From NCBI RefSeq assembly GCF_017591435.1, contig NC_059289.1, forward strand, positions 21,279,039 to 21,343,038: a stretch of DNA of 64,000 bases, given 5' to 3'. Source of the stretch: Portunus trituberculatus (Eukaryota > Arthropoda > Malacostraca > Decapoda > Portunidae). The notes under the pieces were generated by a model, which had not been told where the DNA came from, did not search any database, and saw nothing but the letters and a program-made list of their open reading frames with translations. Shown here piece by piece: positions 53,974 to 64,000 of the stretch. Numbering within the stretch: position 1 is the stretch's first letter; every line of letters starts with the position of its first letter. The position numbers were made by a program, and so were the translations under genes.

Positions 53974-54680
53974 CAGTTTAGCCAGGACAACAGCAACAGC
54001 ATCACAAGCAGATCTCTCTTAGCAAGCAAACGGCAACGACTTTGGCTGCACGCACAACCAGCCAATCAGAGCTCTTCTTAGACCTAGGATCTCGTTCCTG
54101 AGTAGGAAGAAGAGCGAGGTTCGCTGGCTCTGTAGAGAGTAGCCAATCAGCGCCGTCCTGCTCCAGGATTCTTGATCCTGAGTAGCCTTTAGGAGATAAG
54201 CTCGCCACACATCTCACTTCTCAGCGTGCTGTCAACACGTCCACCGCTCTCTCCGCAGCTCTTCCCACTTTGCTTTGTGGACTTAGTCTCCACACTGCTA
54301 GGCGAGACTTTTTATAAGTCTCCGCTGGGTGTGCTGTTGCTGTTCACTTTGTGGACTCGCTGTGTGCTCGTGTATGAACTCTGTTTCTGGCCGCCACTCT
54401 GTGGACTTTGCCGTTTTCTGGACACTCTGTGGACTTTATTTTCTCTTTCAGGTTACAGACTTTGAACTTTTGCCCGATTAGTGTCGGAACTGGTTGGTAC
54501 GAAGCTGAACCCCGAAGGAATGTCTCGTAGGGCAGCTCCATGAAGGGAACCCTTATTAGGGTCGGTTAAAGGAAGACCAGTTCCTGGGCCATAGGGACTC
54601 GGATAGACAGGTTGAAGACCCGGCAGGGCAGCAGTTGGGTCATAGGCTCTATTCCTAACTGCTGTAGGTACTATGTTAAA
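53974..54680 (+). promoter_or_regulatory. 5' region of the near-complete Jockey copy
   Basis: GC-richer leader before ORF1. It has two ~50-bp imperfect direct repeats (54057-54106, 54138-54187), each with GCCAATCAG and ending CCTGAGTAG. A TATA-like TTTTTATAAG sits near 54308-54317, and TGTGGACT occurs four times (54276, 54350, 54400, 54428). These look like promoter and activator sites, but non-LTR leaders often use internal promoters without TATA, so the role is inferred. The exact 5' end of the element is not defined. Confidence 0.45.
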
Positions 54681-56039
54681 ATGGCAAGAATAAAAATAAA
54701 ATGTAGGAGCCCTAATAAAGATAGTAAACTTAAACTGATAGAAATCTTATGTAAAAGAAACAGAGATCAGTAGGTGTCTTACTATACATGGTGGATTTGT
54801 GGTAATAACATTAAATGAATATCATGCAGACAACATTTTCGCCTCTGACTCCAAACAAGAACTCTCTAATAATGATCTTACTCCTATGGTGCCACCAGAC
54901 CTGAAAGCTAGGAAAAGTGTGATCATACCCAGAGTAGATGACTTAATCTATGATAATCTTGTTGCTGAGATTGAAGAAGAATTAATAAAAAAATGACTGG
55001 ATACAGGAGGGAGAAATTGAAAGTGTCTACAAATTTCCAAACTCTCCAACATTAAAAATAACATTTACCATGACAATCCTTGCAAAGAAAAGTACTGAAA
55101 AGGGACTCAAAGCTTTCAAAATTAGCATCCCAGGACATGAGATTAAACTAGAAACTTTCATACCTATTCAGTGCTGCATGAAATGTTATTCCTTGAACAA
55201 CACTATACAAATGAATGCCCAAAAGGTAGGGATTATAAAATATGTTCTGAATGCAGCTCTGAGGACACGTGTGGCATCAATGTCGTGAAGTTATTAAAAA
55301 TGCATTAATTGTGGAGAAAATCACAGTAGTATGGCAATGAAATTCCTAAAAGAAAAGAAATCTTAAAAAGTAAAAGAGCTCAACAAAACATAAAACAAAA
55401 CATGACTTATTCTAATATTGCTATGACTAATGTACCACAAAATATGACAAACTATAACATTCCCAGAATAACTAAAGATGAGTTACTTAAAATTAATATG
55501 TGTTTCACTCATGCTCTTTTTAAGGATCAAGAAAAGCCAGGATCGTATGCAGAGGAACTTAAGAAAGCGTTAAAGTCAAACAACCTACCTGACTTTGTAC
55601 TTCCTGAGGACAGTGTAGATCAACCTGAGTCCGAGGCTACGGATCTAGAAGTTACTGACCAATATGCTGACCAACAAAGTTTAAGTAGACAAAGTAGCCT
55701 ATCTAATATAAGTGAAAGTAGTGGAGCTATACCTAAGGAACTAACATCAAAAGATCTAGGATTAAAATTTTACACTACTAAAATAAATGGTTGGCCAAAG
55801 AATACATCAACTGTAGAACTGGTAGATAATATAAGAAGAAAATAAAATGGACATACACTAATAAAATCCTTGATGAAGAACAAGTGTTGCGTAAAACAAA
55901 AAGAGCAGAAATAAAACTGATGAATTGCTTTTTTGCTGTAGAAGATGATGAATTTAGGAAAATCCGTCCTGGACTACAGCCTGAGCGTTCTCCTTTAGAT
56001 CAACGTGACCCACGCCTAAGGAAGACTTCACTTTATTAA
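54681..56039 (+). pseudogene. Jockey ORF1 (nucleic-acid-binding protein)
   Basis: It starts at ATG 54681 (MARIKIKCRSPNKDSKLK) with an amber codon after 30 residues. After a frame change it reads YHADNIFASDSKQELS, VPPDLKARKSVIIPRVDD, IYDNLVAEIEEELI and WIQEGEIESVYKFPNSPTLK, the layout of the RNA-binding part of Jockey ORF1. Zinc knuckles follow: CMKCYSLNNHYTNEC, CSEC and CINCGENH, readable only by changing frame near 55200 and 55290. A Ser/Glu-rich C-terminal part (SLSRQSSLSNISESSG) continues, with a one-base frame change near 55840, to RPGLQPERSPLDQRDPRLRK. The TAA at 56037-56039 overlaps the ATG of ORF2. In the family this protein coats the element's RNA. Confidence 0.82.
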
Positions 56040-59000
56040 TGCAGCAAATCAAAATTATCCAACATAATGTCCTTCATTGGAACACAAATAAACACTCGTT
56101 AGTAGATAATTATATTACATGTAATCCTGACCTTATTTTAATAAACAGTCATGGCTTAAAATCAAATGAGGAATTAAAAATACCTGGATATAAAATATAT
56201 AAGGTTAATTATACCGAAAGCATATCAGACGGATCAGCAATTGCAGTTAAGCATAATATCAAATATAAATTTTCGATGACTTCGATACTGACTTCTTAGC
56301 TTTAGAAATAGAAACTAGTCTTGGCCCCATTAAAATAGCCACTACATACTTACCTCCAAGACGTCCCTTCCTTCCGTATACTGACATGTATAAGCTTCTA
56401 AGTAATTCCATCCCCACTTACATAATAGGTGACTTCAACGGAAGGCATACAAGTTTCGGTAATAAAGAAAACAATACAGTTGGGAAAAGTTTAATTAATC
56501 TTATTAATCAAGGTAAAATCATTCACTTGGGTCCACATTTTTCAACTTTTTCTCCCATAATTCAAGGACAACTCCAGAAAATTTTTCCTAATAAACATCA
56601 CTATCTAAATATTAGTTGTGAACCTGGAGAAATAACGACATCTGACCATTTGCCAGTAATTATAAAACTTTCCACAACACCTTTTTAATAGAAAACAAAA
56701 GTATATAAAACAAATAACGCTGATTGGGACTTATTCCAAAATAAATTAGATACACAAATAAATCTTACCAATTTAGATGGTAATACTACAAAACAATTAG
56801 AAGAAGCATCTTTAAACTGGTTGAAAACGGTTAAAAACGCAATGGACGCAGCAATACCTAAGTCTAGTTATCAATTTATATACCAGCTTAAAACAACACC
56901 TGAAATTACAAAACTTAAAAACCAATATAGAACTTTATCAAAATTTGCTGAGCACTTTGGCTGGACAATACAAACTTATAGAGAGTACCAAAGAATTAAA
57001 AATGAATTACGAGATCGATGTAAGGAAGCATATAATAAGAATTGGGAAGAAAAGATTAAAGATATTTCGGACAACTCTAAAAACAGTAAAGATTTTTGGA
57101 ATAAAATAAAAATATTTAAAGGGAAAAATATGACCCACGTTAATTACTTGAAAGATAATGATGGTAATAAATACTACTCAGATCAAGAAAAGTGTAATTT
57201 AATGGAAAAAACATGGAGAGATGTTTTTAGAATTACAGAGGAGGAAGAGAATTTTTTGATAAAATCACTCTGATCATATTGACCAATATATAAATATGCA
57301 CAACAGAGTCAAGCCATTCCTACTGTTAACATTAATAGAATAAACAATGAAACCTATCAAACTAGAGAAATAACATTAGAGGAAATAAAACTGTTTATAA
57401 GAAGATCAAAAAGAAAACCCTGGTTCAACAAAATCAATAAAACAATTCTGGAGAAATGTACAGAAAAGACCTTGGAACAATTAAAGAATATACTAAATGC
57501 ATGCTTATCAGCTGGCTATTTTCCAAATTGTTTTAAAGAAGCAATAATCAGATTTATACCCAAGAAAGACAAATCTCCTACAAACCCTATAAATTATCGT
57601 CCTATTTCTTTACTTGAGATACCTGGAAAATTCTTTGAAAGAGCAATCCAGTCAAGATTAAATAATCTTTTAACTATAAACAATATTCTAAAAGAAAGAC
57701 AACACGGCTTCCGAACATACAAAGGGACTCATACCGCAATTACAACCACTTATGAAACAATCTCAAATGCTCTGGCAGAAAAGAAACAAGTTTACATGGT
57801 TCTTCGCGATGTGGCAAAAGCCTTTGATAAAGTATGGCAAAATGGCCTTAAATACAAAATATTAAGATTGAGATTACCAGACATATTGGAGAAAATTCTA
57901 TGTAATTTTTGGAATATCGCAAAGCAAAAATAAGTATAGGCACCAAATTCAGCAAGGACATCAATCTCTTAAGTGGTGTTCCACAAGGCAGCGTATTATC
58001 TCCAACACTATATAGCTTGTTCACTAATGATCTTTCATCTGAGTATGGCTGCCTTGATATCATGTATGCTGATGATATTACACAGATAATCACTTCTCCA
58101 AGTAAGTCAAAGTTAATGATGAAGGCAAAAGTAGAACGAGAGATTGAAAGAATAAGCAAATTTGAAAGGAATTGGAAGATCAAAACCAGTGAAGAAAAAT
58201 TCCAAATTATACCCATTGCACAACTTAAAACAATAAACATCAAATTAAATGGCAAAGAAATTGAAACAAGTAAAAAGGGAAAACTTCTTGGGTTGAATAT
58301 ATCAACATATGGATTTGTTAACCATACTACAAGGACAATAAATAAAGGTAAAGGAATTTTATCACAATTAAGAAGGTTCAGCAGATTAAAACCTGAAATA
58401 AAGACAATATTAGTCAAAACTCTCCTAATTCCGGTAATTACATACCCATCAATACCACTCTATGGCATCTAAAACCCAAAAAAAAGAAAATGCAAACAAT
58501 ACTGAATATAGTAGTGAGATTTATTCACTGTAATGAACAGCAGCAACTAAATACTGCCGATTTACATATCAAATATGGAATCACTCCTCTAAACATCTTG
58601 AATTATCAGAGGGCATTAACCCGTACAGCGTTAGAGACGTACGAGATACGTCTGCTACTCTGAGCGAACCGGGCGTCAGAGACGTATGAGATACGTCGGC
58701 GAGCTTCCTCGTGTTTTCGGAGGTATTGCGTCCTCAAAACCTACCATTATACTGCCATCATGCACTGTAGACATTGCTCATGCTGCCTCCTCGTCCCTGC
58801 TAACATGAATGCTTCCTGTATTTATTTATTACATATCTGAACTTTAGCAGTTTCTGCTGCCTTCAGCTCGGTGTAGCGGGAAACTGACGCCTCAACTCCG
58901 CTAATATGAACGCAGCGTAATTTCCATTACTTACTCTTACCATTTCAGATGTTTTTGGTAACTGTTATATTGTGGTAGTGAAAACTTTGTATGACATAAA

Positions 59001-59570
59001 TAAGAATTTTCCAATCGCTTTGTTATAAGGAAAACAAGTACATATTACTCGGAAAATATTTGCACCGTGAAAGGCAACACCTCGCGATATCTCGTGTCTA
59101 TTTTTAGCCACAAACACTCCCAAACAGCAAAACATGACATGTTGTTTTCTTTCAACTCAGGAACGATATTATGCATGTGTCCAACTCGAGGATCGACTGG
59201 TGAGAAACGAGGAAGCGAATAAACTAGTCACATAAGGCTTTGCTAAGTCGCTAACCTTAGCGCAAAACATCTCGCACCAATTAATACCACTTCCAGTCAG
59301 TTCTGGGAGGAATGACTGTCATTTTCATTTGTTTCACATCATTTAAGACTGGTTTAGCAAAAAAAAAAAAAAAACGATGTGGCCAGCACTGGCGAAATCA
59401 CAGTCTCAGATCTGCTGACGCGGTAAGGGTTAAACACATGGGAAACCATTAAAATAAGTGAAAATGAGCAATATAATACATTAATAACTCCGCATAATAA
59501 TATACATAGCTTGTTTCCCAAATGCAGTAAGATAATCACGATGGAACAACCTCAAGCGATAATAACTTAA
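56039..59570 (+). pseudogene. Jockey ORF2 (endonuclease-RT), split by a MITE
   Basis: Endonuclease: MQQIKIIQHNVLHWNTNK, LILINSHGLK, SDGSAIAVKH, IATTYLPPRRPFLPY, YIIGDFNGRH, TTSDHLPVII. The linker has NKIKIFKGKNMTHVNYLK. RT: PINYRPISLLEIPGKFFERA, RQHGFRTYKGTHTAI, LRDVAKAFDKVWQNGLKYK, SGVPQGSVLSPTLY and MYADDITQI (YADD at 58065-58076), then LLGLNISTYGF and ILNIVVRFIHCNEQQ. After the MITE the same frame resumes with TWETIKISENEQYN and ends at TAA 59568-59570. Frame changes occur near 56275, 56690, 57270-57310, 57900 and 58470. No RNase H is present, in keeping with Jockey elements. Confidence 0.86.
58620..59429. mobile_element. non-autonomous piggyBac element (MITE), 810 bp
   Basis: TTAA at 58616-58619 and again at 59430-59433 flank it exactly. 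The ends are CCCGTACAGCGT on the left and, inward from the right, CCCTTACCGCGT, 10 of 12 matching. Near the left end a 25-bp block is repeated (58628-58652 and 58673-58697). Its core GACGTAYGAGATACGTC has palindromic arms GACGTA/TACGTC and may be a transposase-binding subterminal repeat. There is no transposase and no open frame of note inside. The host ORF reads through if the insert and one TTAA are ignored, which confirms the boundaries. Confidence 0.85.
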
Positions 59571-59981
59571 AACATTCTGAAACCACCGTAAAAGCAAAAC
59601 TACGGATGAAACCATAAAATGAATGGAAAAAAAGAACCTGAGAATCGTCACAAACACACTAATACATACACGTGGATTCCCAAGACTAGGTACACTTATA
59701 GCTGGGAACCACCATAGGCAACAGCACCAATGGAATTAATGTTCTTAGTTTCCACAGATTGAATTGCAGAGGACGAGCGACCAGTATGATTCGGACCAGC
59801 GAGGACGACGGACCTATCATCACTCAACCATAATATTTGTACCTATATTCATAAAATATCCATTTATGTATATAATACAACATTAGGGCCGCAGCACTAC
59901 ACAGTCTGTATTGGTTAGGAAAGTTGTGTTTCTTGTGGGGAAGCTGCCATACAAGATAATGCACTTGAGTAAAGCACAAAA

Positions 59982-60031
<50 letters not shown>

Positions 60032-60230
60032 CATGTAGGGCAGGCCAAACTTCCCTCAGGAGTCTGTTTTACAGGAAAGCTGTGTTTGTGTTTAGTGCAT
60101 TTGTGGCTCGTATATTATTTTTCACAATTCAAATATAAACTTATATTGTATCAATAATCTGGAGTGTCAGATATTGTTAAAATAAAATAAGGAAAATGTA
60201 AAACAAATAAAAATATGTATAAAATAATAA
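59571..60230 (+). other. 3' UTR of the near-complete Jockey copy
   Basis: Non-coding and increasingly AT-rich towards the end. It holds a (CT)n tract at 59983-60028. No other element is recognised. Confidence 0.6.
59983..60028. repeat. (CT)n microsatellite
   Basis: About 23 pure CT units within the Jockey 3' UTR. Confidence 0.97.
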
Positions 60231-60344
60231 TGTGGTCAAACCCACACTCTGTCTTTCTCCATCTTTCTTTCACCCTTCTCTTCCCACAAACTTTCTCTTA
60301 GCTAGCTATTCTTCTATTCTTCACCCCTTTAAAAAAAAAAAAAA
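60231..60344 (+). other. Jockey 3' hairpin, pyrimidine tract and A tail
   Basis: Hairpin TGTGG-TCAAAC-CCACA (60231-60246), C/T-rich sequence to 60330, and A14 at 60331-60344. Confidence 0.65.
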
Positions 60345-61024
60345 TTCACTTTTCGCCTGCCCCCAGACAGTGAAGACTTTTCCAGCAAGAGCTCCAGCAC
60401 CACACCAATCAGCACTCGTCGACGATCCGCAGCCGGGTGACTGAGAGAGTCTTACAACATCTCTCACTCCGTGAGGACGCGTCGCACTGTTGCCTCCTCG
60501 CTCTCCTGACGGAGCAGCACGCTCCCCAGCCAGCTACATCTTCTCAGGCTCTCTCCAAGAGCACAAGAATTTAGACAGCATAGCCATACACAACACACAC
60601 ACCCACGTACACATCTGGTACGAATTGGCCCCTACCACGTCAATCGCACTCCCGACGGGCTCGGATTGGAATTTCACCCCCTTGCCTGACGCTGAGTGTT
60701 AGATTGGTCGCGGGTTGGAAGCCGAGGGTTTGGTCGGGCTTTCTCTCTTTTCTTGCTTGCTTTTCACCTCTTTTCCGCCTCTGGGTGATGGGGCTGGTGG
60801 ACCTAAAAAGTCTCCAGAAGAGGCAGCCTGCGATGCGCCAGGGAAGCCAGTGATCGCGCTGGTCCAGCCTTGGTTGCGGGGCCAGGTTCAGGAAACTCCT
60901 AGCTCTTGGAGAGGGCCTTCCATAACCTCTTAGGTTCTTAGCTTTTAAGCAGGGCGGGACTGTCACGACTACTTTTAGAAGTGGGGCAGTCACAGCAACC
61001 GTCAAGCTCCTTAGCGTAGGCACA
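60345..61024 (+). other. leader of the GC-rich LINE
   Basis: No protein is recognised. It has a CCAAT-like ACCAATCAGC near 60405, a short CA run near 60592 and GC-rich blocks such as GGTTGCGGGGCCAGG. Open frames on both strands here are a by-product of composition. Confidence 0.4.
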
Positions 61025-62788
61025 ATGATACATAACAAGCCATCGGAGATAACCAAGAAAGCAGTTCACACCCAGAACTTCGTCCCTCGACAAGTAAGAT
61101 GCATGAGTTTGGACAGGAACAAGAGGAATCGTCCAGAAACAGAAGACTTCGACCCCACTCCTGTAAGCAAGGCCAGGGCTCTGGAACCTCAGACCACGAA
61201 AATGCAAGATACCGATCAAAAGACACCGTCAGCCCCCCGAGAAGACCTCCTTTCACTGCCCACACCGCCCATGGACTCGTTCCATCACCACCATCTCCCA
61301 CATCTACCTCACAGGCCATGAACACCCAGGACGACAGCTTCACATTGGTGGAGAACAGGAAAAAGAAGAAACCATCACCATCCCAAACAAGCTCTCCCAC
61401 CGATCAACAGCCACGCCGAGCTCCCCGACCACGCGTAGGAGTGTCCCTGGCCCCTCGTCCACTTTCCACCCCACGACACGCAGTCAAGATCATGGCTTCA
61501 GAAGACTTCCCCAACCCGTACGATGCAATAGTAAATCTCCAGAAGGACAGCTCGCTCGCTTTCACAGCCAGACCAGGGAGGGACAACTCCTTCCTAGTCT
61601 ACCCGGAAAACGAAGCTACCATGACATCCATCTCAATGACAAAGGAGCTGGAGGGGAGAGCACTAAAAACTCGACCCCAAAGCAAAAATAACAAAGGGAG
61701 TGGTGATGGGCTTCCCACAGAGCTTACCCACCAGCCTCATAGAAAGCATGGACAAGATCACCTCCGCTACCCGATGCACGTTCAATGGCCACCCCACCAA
61801 ACAGGTGATCATAGAACACGAAGGTCCTCTTCCGGGACAACTGGAGATCAGCGTGTGGGGGACTTTCTACATACGTCCCTACACCCCGGAGCCCCTGCGA
61901 TGCTACCACTGCCAAGCTTATGGACACGGCAAGGGCCAATGCAAGAACCCTCCTCGCTGCGGGATCTGCGGAAGTCCCCACAACACCGACCAATGTCTCC
62001 AACGATACAAGGCAAAGGAGACAGTCACCCACAAGTGCCCCAACTGCAATGGGAACCACCATGCCTGGAACAAAGCCTGCCCCGAACGACGCCGCAGAAT
62101 CCAGCAAAACATGGCCTCACAAGCTCAATGGGTTCAGACCCACAGCAATGCTCCTCCAGGCACCTTCGTTTGGGGCACTCAAAACAACAGTCACCTCGAG
62201 GCTCCACCAAGCACAGCAGAGTTTTCCACACTGCCAACACAGACACCCATTGCCACTCACGACCAGGCTCCCCTCCCGTCACAGCAGCAGCCAGCACAAG
62301 CCACCTCGCCGCCCCTAGTACCTCAAGAACCGTCCATCACCTTGACAGCGAGCTCACTGAAACACCTCCTCACAGACTTTGCTTTGACTCTATCCAAAAT
62401 ACTCAAACAAGATCTGGAACAGGCACAGCTCGCTACAGCAGTGGACTCTCTGGTTGCCAGCCACATGGGCACTCCACCTCAGCCCCGACGCCACAGGCCC
62501 CAGCCAACACTCCTCAGGAGATGGAAGAAGTCACTGCCCCTCTCCCGCTCTCCCCCAGCAGCAAGAACGCCAACAAACCCAGCAAAACGACCACCGGCCA
62601 GTCATCCAGCATTGCAGACCACCATCCCAGCACCAGCCAATCCTCCAGCAACAACACCAGCTCTCTCAGGGAGAGCGTTACACCAACGCCTGCAGCCCCT
62701 CCCACTTGCGCATCATGCAGTGGAACATCCAAGGGGCCAAACGCAAACACCACTTCCTCCAAGAAGCTGCACAAAGGGACTTAGTTGA
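61025..62788 (+). pseudogene. LINE ORF1, gag-like with three zinc knuckles
   Basis: The N-terminal part reads well from ATG 61025 (KRNRPETEDFDPTPVSKARA), then a frame change before ATG 61318 gives MNTQDDSFTLVENRKKKKPS, a Pro/Arg-rich stretch and SEDFPNPYDAIVNLQKDSS. Near 61690 it changes frame again into SLIESMDKITSATRCTFNGH, VWGTFYIRPYTPEPLRCYHC. The three knuckles are CYHCQAYGHGKGQC, CGICGSPHNTDQC and CPNCNGNHHAWNKAC, then CPERRRR and a long Gln/Pro/Thr-rich tail with LKHLLTDFALTLSKIL. The stop is at 62786-62788. The knuckles bind nucleic acid and the protein is expected to package the element RNA. Either 61025 or 61318 could be the true start. Confidence 0.83.
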
Positions 62789-64000
62789 TGTGTTCCTTCT
62801 CCAAGAAACACTTGTCACCGAAAACCGGCCACTCAAACTAAAAGGATACATCTGCTATAACACACCAGTGGTAGCTGGTGGCGCACAAGGATGTTCCATC
62901 CTTGTGAATGGCAGAATCTCCAGCACCCTGGTACCTGACCCTGTCTTCTGTGGGGAAGGAGTAGAATTCATGGCAGTAACCTCACTCTCCAGAACATTTC
63001 TCTCACGTTTACAACATATACAAGTCCAGAGACTGCCGCCTCAACCTGGAAGAAGTATTTGAACAAGCCTTCATCACCCCCACCTTCATTGGAGGTGATT
63101 TCAATTGCCATCACCCCATACTTCACTCCCCACAAACCCCCAACAGAGACGGACGACATCTCGCTACAGCAATTCTCCAAGCACCAGGGTGCAGCTACTT
63201 AACAGTGAGGAACCGACACACAAGCATGGAGGGTACTCGACCTCTCCTTCATCTCCACCACCCTCCACCCCATCACTTCCTGGAAGTTACAGTTACACCA
63301 TCATCTGCGACGTAAAGTCGACAAGCTTCCTCCTCCACCTCCACCGCTAACCAAATGGAATACGGCAAAAAGCAAACTGGGGCAGATTCGCGAAGCACCT
63401 GCAGACCAACCCCTCCTTCAGGAACCACCACCACATGACCTAGACCAACATGAAGAAAAAGTAACTGCCGCCCTACTGGATGCTGCACAGGACGCTATTC
63501 CCTTAACCAAACGCCCCAACAGGACCTTCAAAGACCACTGGTTCAGAGACAAGAGGGTGGCGGAGATGAACAGCAGACTAAACGCCATGAGAAAACTCTT
63601 TAAGAGACAACCCACACCAGAAAACAGATCCTCCTCACTGCCGTGCAGCGCCACGCCACAGAAGTAAAGGCGGAGGTCAAAGAACATAAATGGTTGGAGT
63701 GGTGCAGAACGCTCGACTCCCACTCTCCCTTGGGAAGGATGTGAGCAAACTCCGAGCCATCAGGAACCTTGGGCCACCACCATCACCATCCCACCCAGAC
63801 CCACAAGGTAAAGCAGAAGATTTCGCTGAACTTTTCGCCAACCGAACGAAAGCCACCAACCTCCCCTTCCACCAGAGCGGAAATCGCAAGGCTGAGTGCT
63901 GGAAGACAGGCCACCATCAGAGCAGCATGTTCTGAGGCTGCTGTATCAGATGTCCCCTTCACCATCACAGAGCTCCGCAACGCACTCAAGACCGGCAGTG
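62715..64000 (+). pseudogene. LINE ORF2, endonuclease and start of RT, partial
   Basis: It starts at ATG 62715 (MQWNIQGAK) and overlaps the end of ORF1 by about 74 bases in another frame. The endonuclease shows VFLLQETLV, LKGYICYNTPV, GGAQGCSILVN, FIGGDFNCHHP, KHGG and LDLSFISTTLHPITSW. The linker has FKDHWFRDKRVAEMNSRLN and WLEWCRTLDSHSPLGRMW, and the region before the RT has GKAEDFAELFANRTKATNLP and VPFTITELRNALKTGS at the window edge. Frame changes near 62985, 63220, 63330, 63620, 63740 and 63870 show it is not intact. The SDH motif at the end of the nuclease is not clearly preserved. RT, any RNase H and the 3' end lie outside the window. Confidence 0.83.

Larger units (their letters stand above)
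53986..60344 (+). mobile_element. Jockey-type LINE, near-complete copy split by a piggyBac MITE
   Basis: Leader, ORF1, ORF2 and 3' UTR are all present in order. ORF2 is interrupted at 58616-59433 by a TTAA-bounded insertion and then resumes. The element ends with hairpin TGTGG-TCAAAC-CCACA (60231-60246), a C/T tract and A14 at 60331-60344. Frameshifts in both ORFs make it inactive. It shares the LRDVxKAFDKVWQNGLK and YADDITQII motifs with the copy at 52328, so both belong to one lineage. Confidence 0.87.
60345..64000 (+). mobile_element. second LINE family, GC-rich, runs off the right edge
   Basis: GC-rich leader (60345 to about 61024), zinc-knuckle ORF1 and an endonuclease-bearing ORF2. Base composition and codon use (C-ending codons, many CAC/CCC/ACC) differ sharply from the AT-rich Jockey copies to the left. 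Only the very start of the RT is in the window, so the clade cannot be fixed. Confidence 0.82.

Noticed and set aside
60490..61056. Protein-coding genes on either strand of the GC-rich LINE leader
   Set aside because: Open frames occur on both strands because stop codons are rare in GC-rich sequence; none has a motif or fits the ORF1 frame.
61724..62774. Minus-strand frames opposite LINE ORF1
   Set aside because: Shadows of the coding strand; the plus strand has three zinc knuckles.

Overview
The window is eukaryotic, repeat-dominated DNA with no convincing host protein-coding gene, tRNA or rRNA gene. Very long (TA)n, (CA)n and (CT)n tracts, Jockey-type and RNase H-type non-LTR retrotransposons, a Penelope-like element, piggyBac DNA transposons and a tRNA-derived SINE together suggest an arthropod. 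A decapod crustacean seems most likely, but that is an inference from repeat style, not from a marker gene.

Layout. (1) 214-5022: a decayed minus-strand LINE (endonuclease, reverse transcriptase, RNase H) ending in a (GATT)n-type tail near 218. Two SINEs and a (TA)n tract lie inside its C-terminal coding region. (2) 5023-5219: a compound (AC)n(AT)n(CTAT)n tract. (3) 5220-44056: about 39 kb of satellite DNA. From 5220 to about 33.2 kb it is a highly uniform higher-order repeat of about 600 or 695 bp, built from four or five ~93-bp monomers plus a ~225-bp module. From 33.3 to 44.06 kb the same modules are strongly diverged and irregularly ordered. (4) 44089-46231: four long (TA)n tracts, a third SINE, one copy of a ~150-bp direct repeat and a 24-bp minisatellite. 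(5) 46385-47598: a broken piggyBac transposase with a right terminal repeat and TTAA, abutting a Jockey reverse-transcriptase fragment; the second ~150-bp repeat copy follows. (6) 48446-50251: a Jockey-type 3' end, two inverted Penelope-type terminal motifs, and the C-terminal half of a Penelope-like protein including its GIY-YIG endonuclease. (7) 50252-60344: three plus-strand members of one Jockey lineage: a 3' fragment, a 5'-truncated copy with a long open RT, and a near-complete two-ORF copy whose RT is split by an 810-bp non-autonomous piggyBac element with TTAA on both sides. (8) 60345-64000: a second LINE family, GC-rich, with a zinc-knuckle ORF1 and an endonuclease ORF2 that runs off the right edge.

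No set of genes here works as a pathway. The logic is nested: older LINEs serve as targets for SINEs and piggyBac elements, and microsatellites have grown inside or between them. The strongest structural signals are the higher-order satellite with its diverged flank, a 3'-end hairpin that keeps pairing while its sequence changes in four Jockey-type ends, the TTAA-bounded piggyBac insertion in a retrotransposon gene, and the repeated Penelope motif. All frames, motif matches and spacings were read by eye; no search or alignment program was run.
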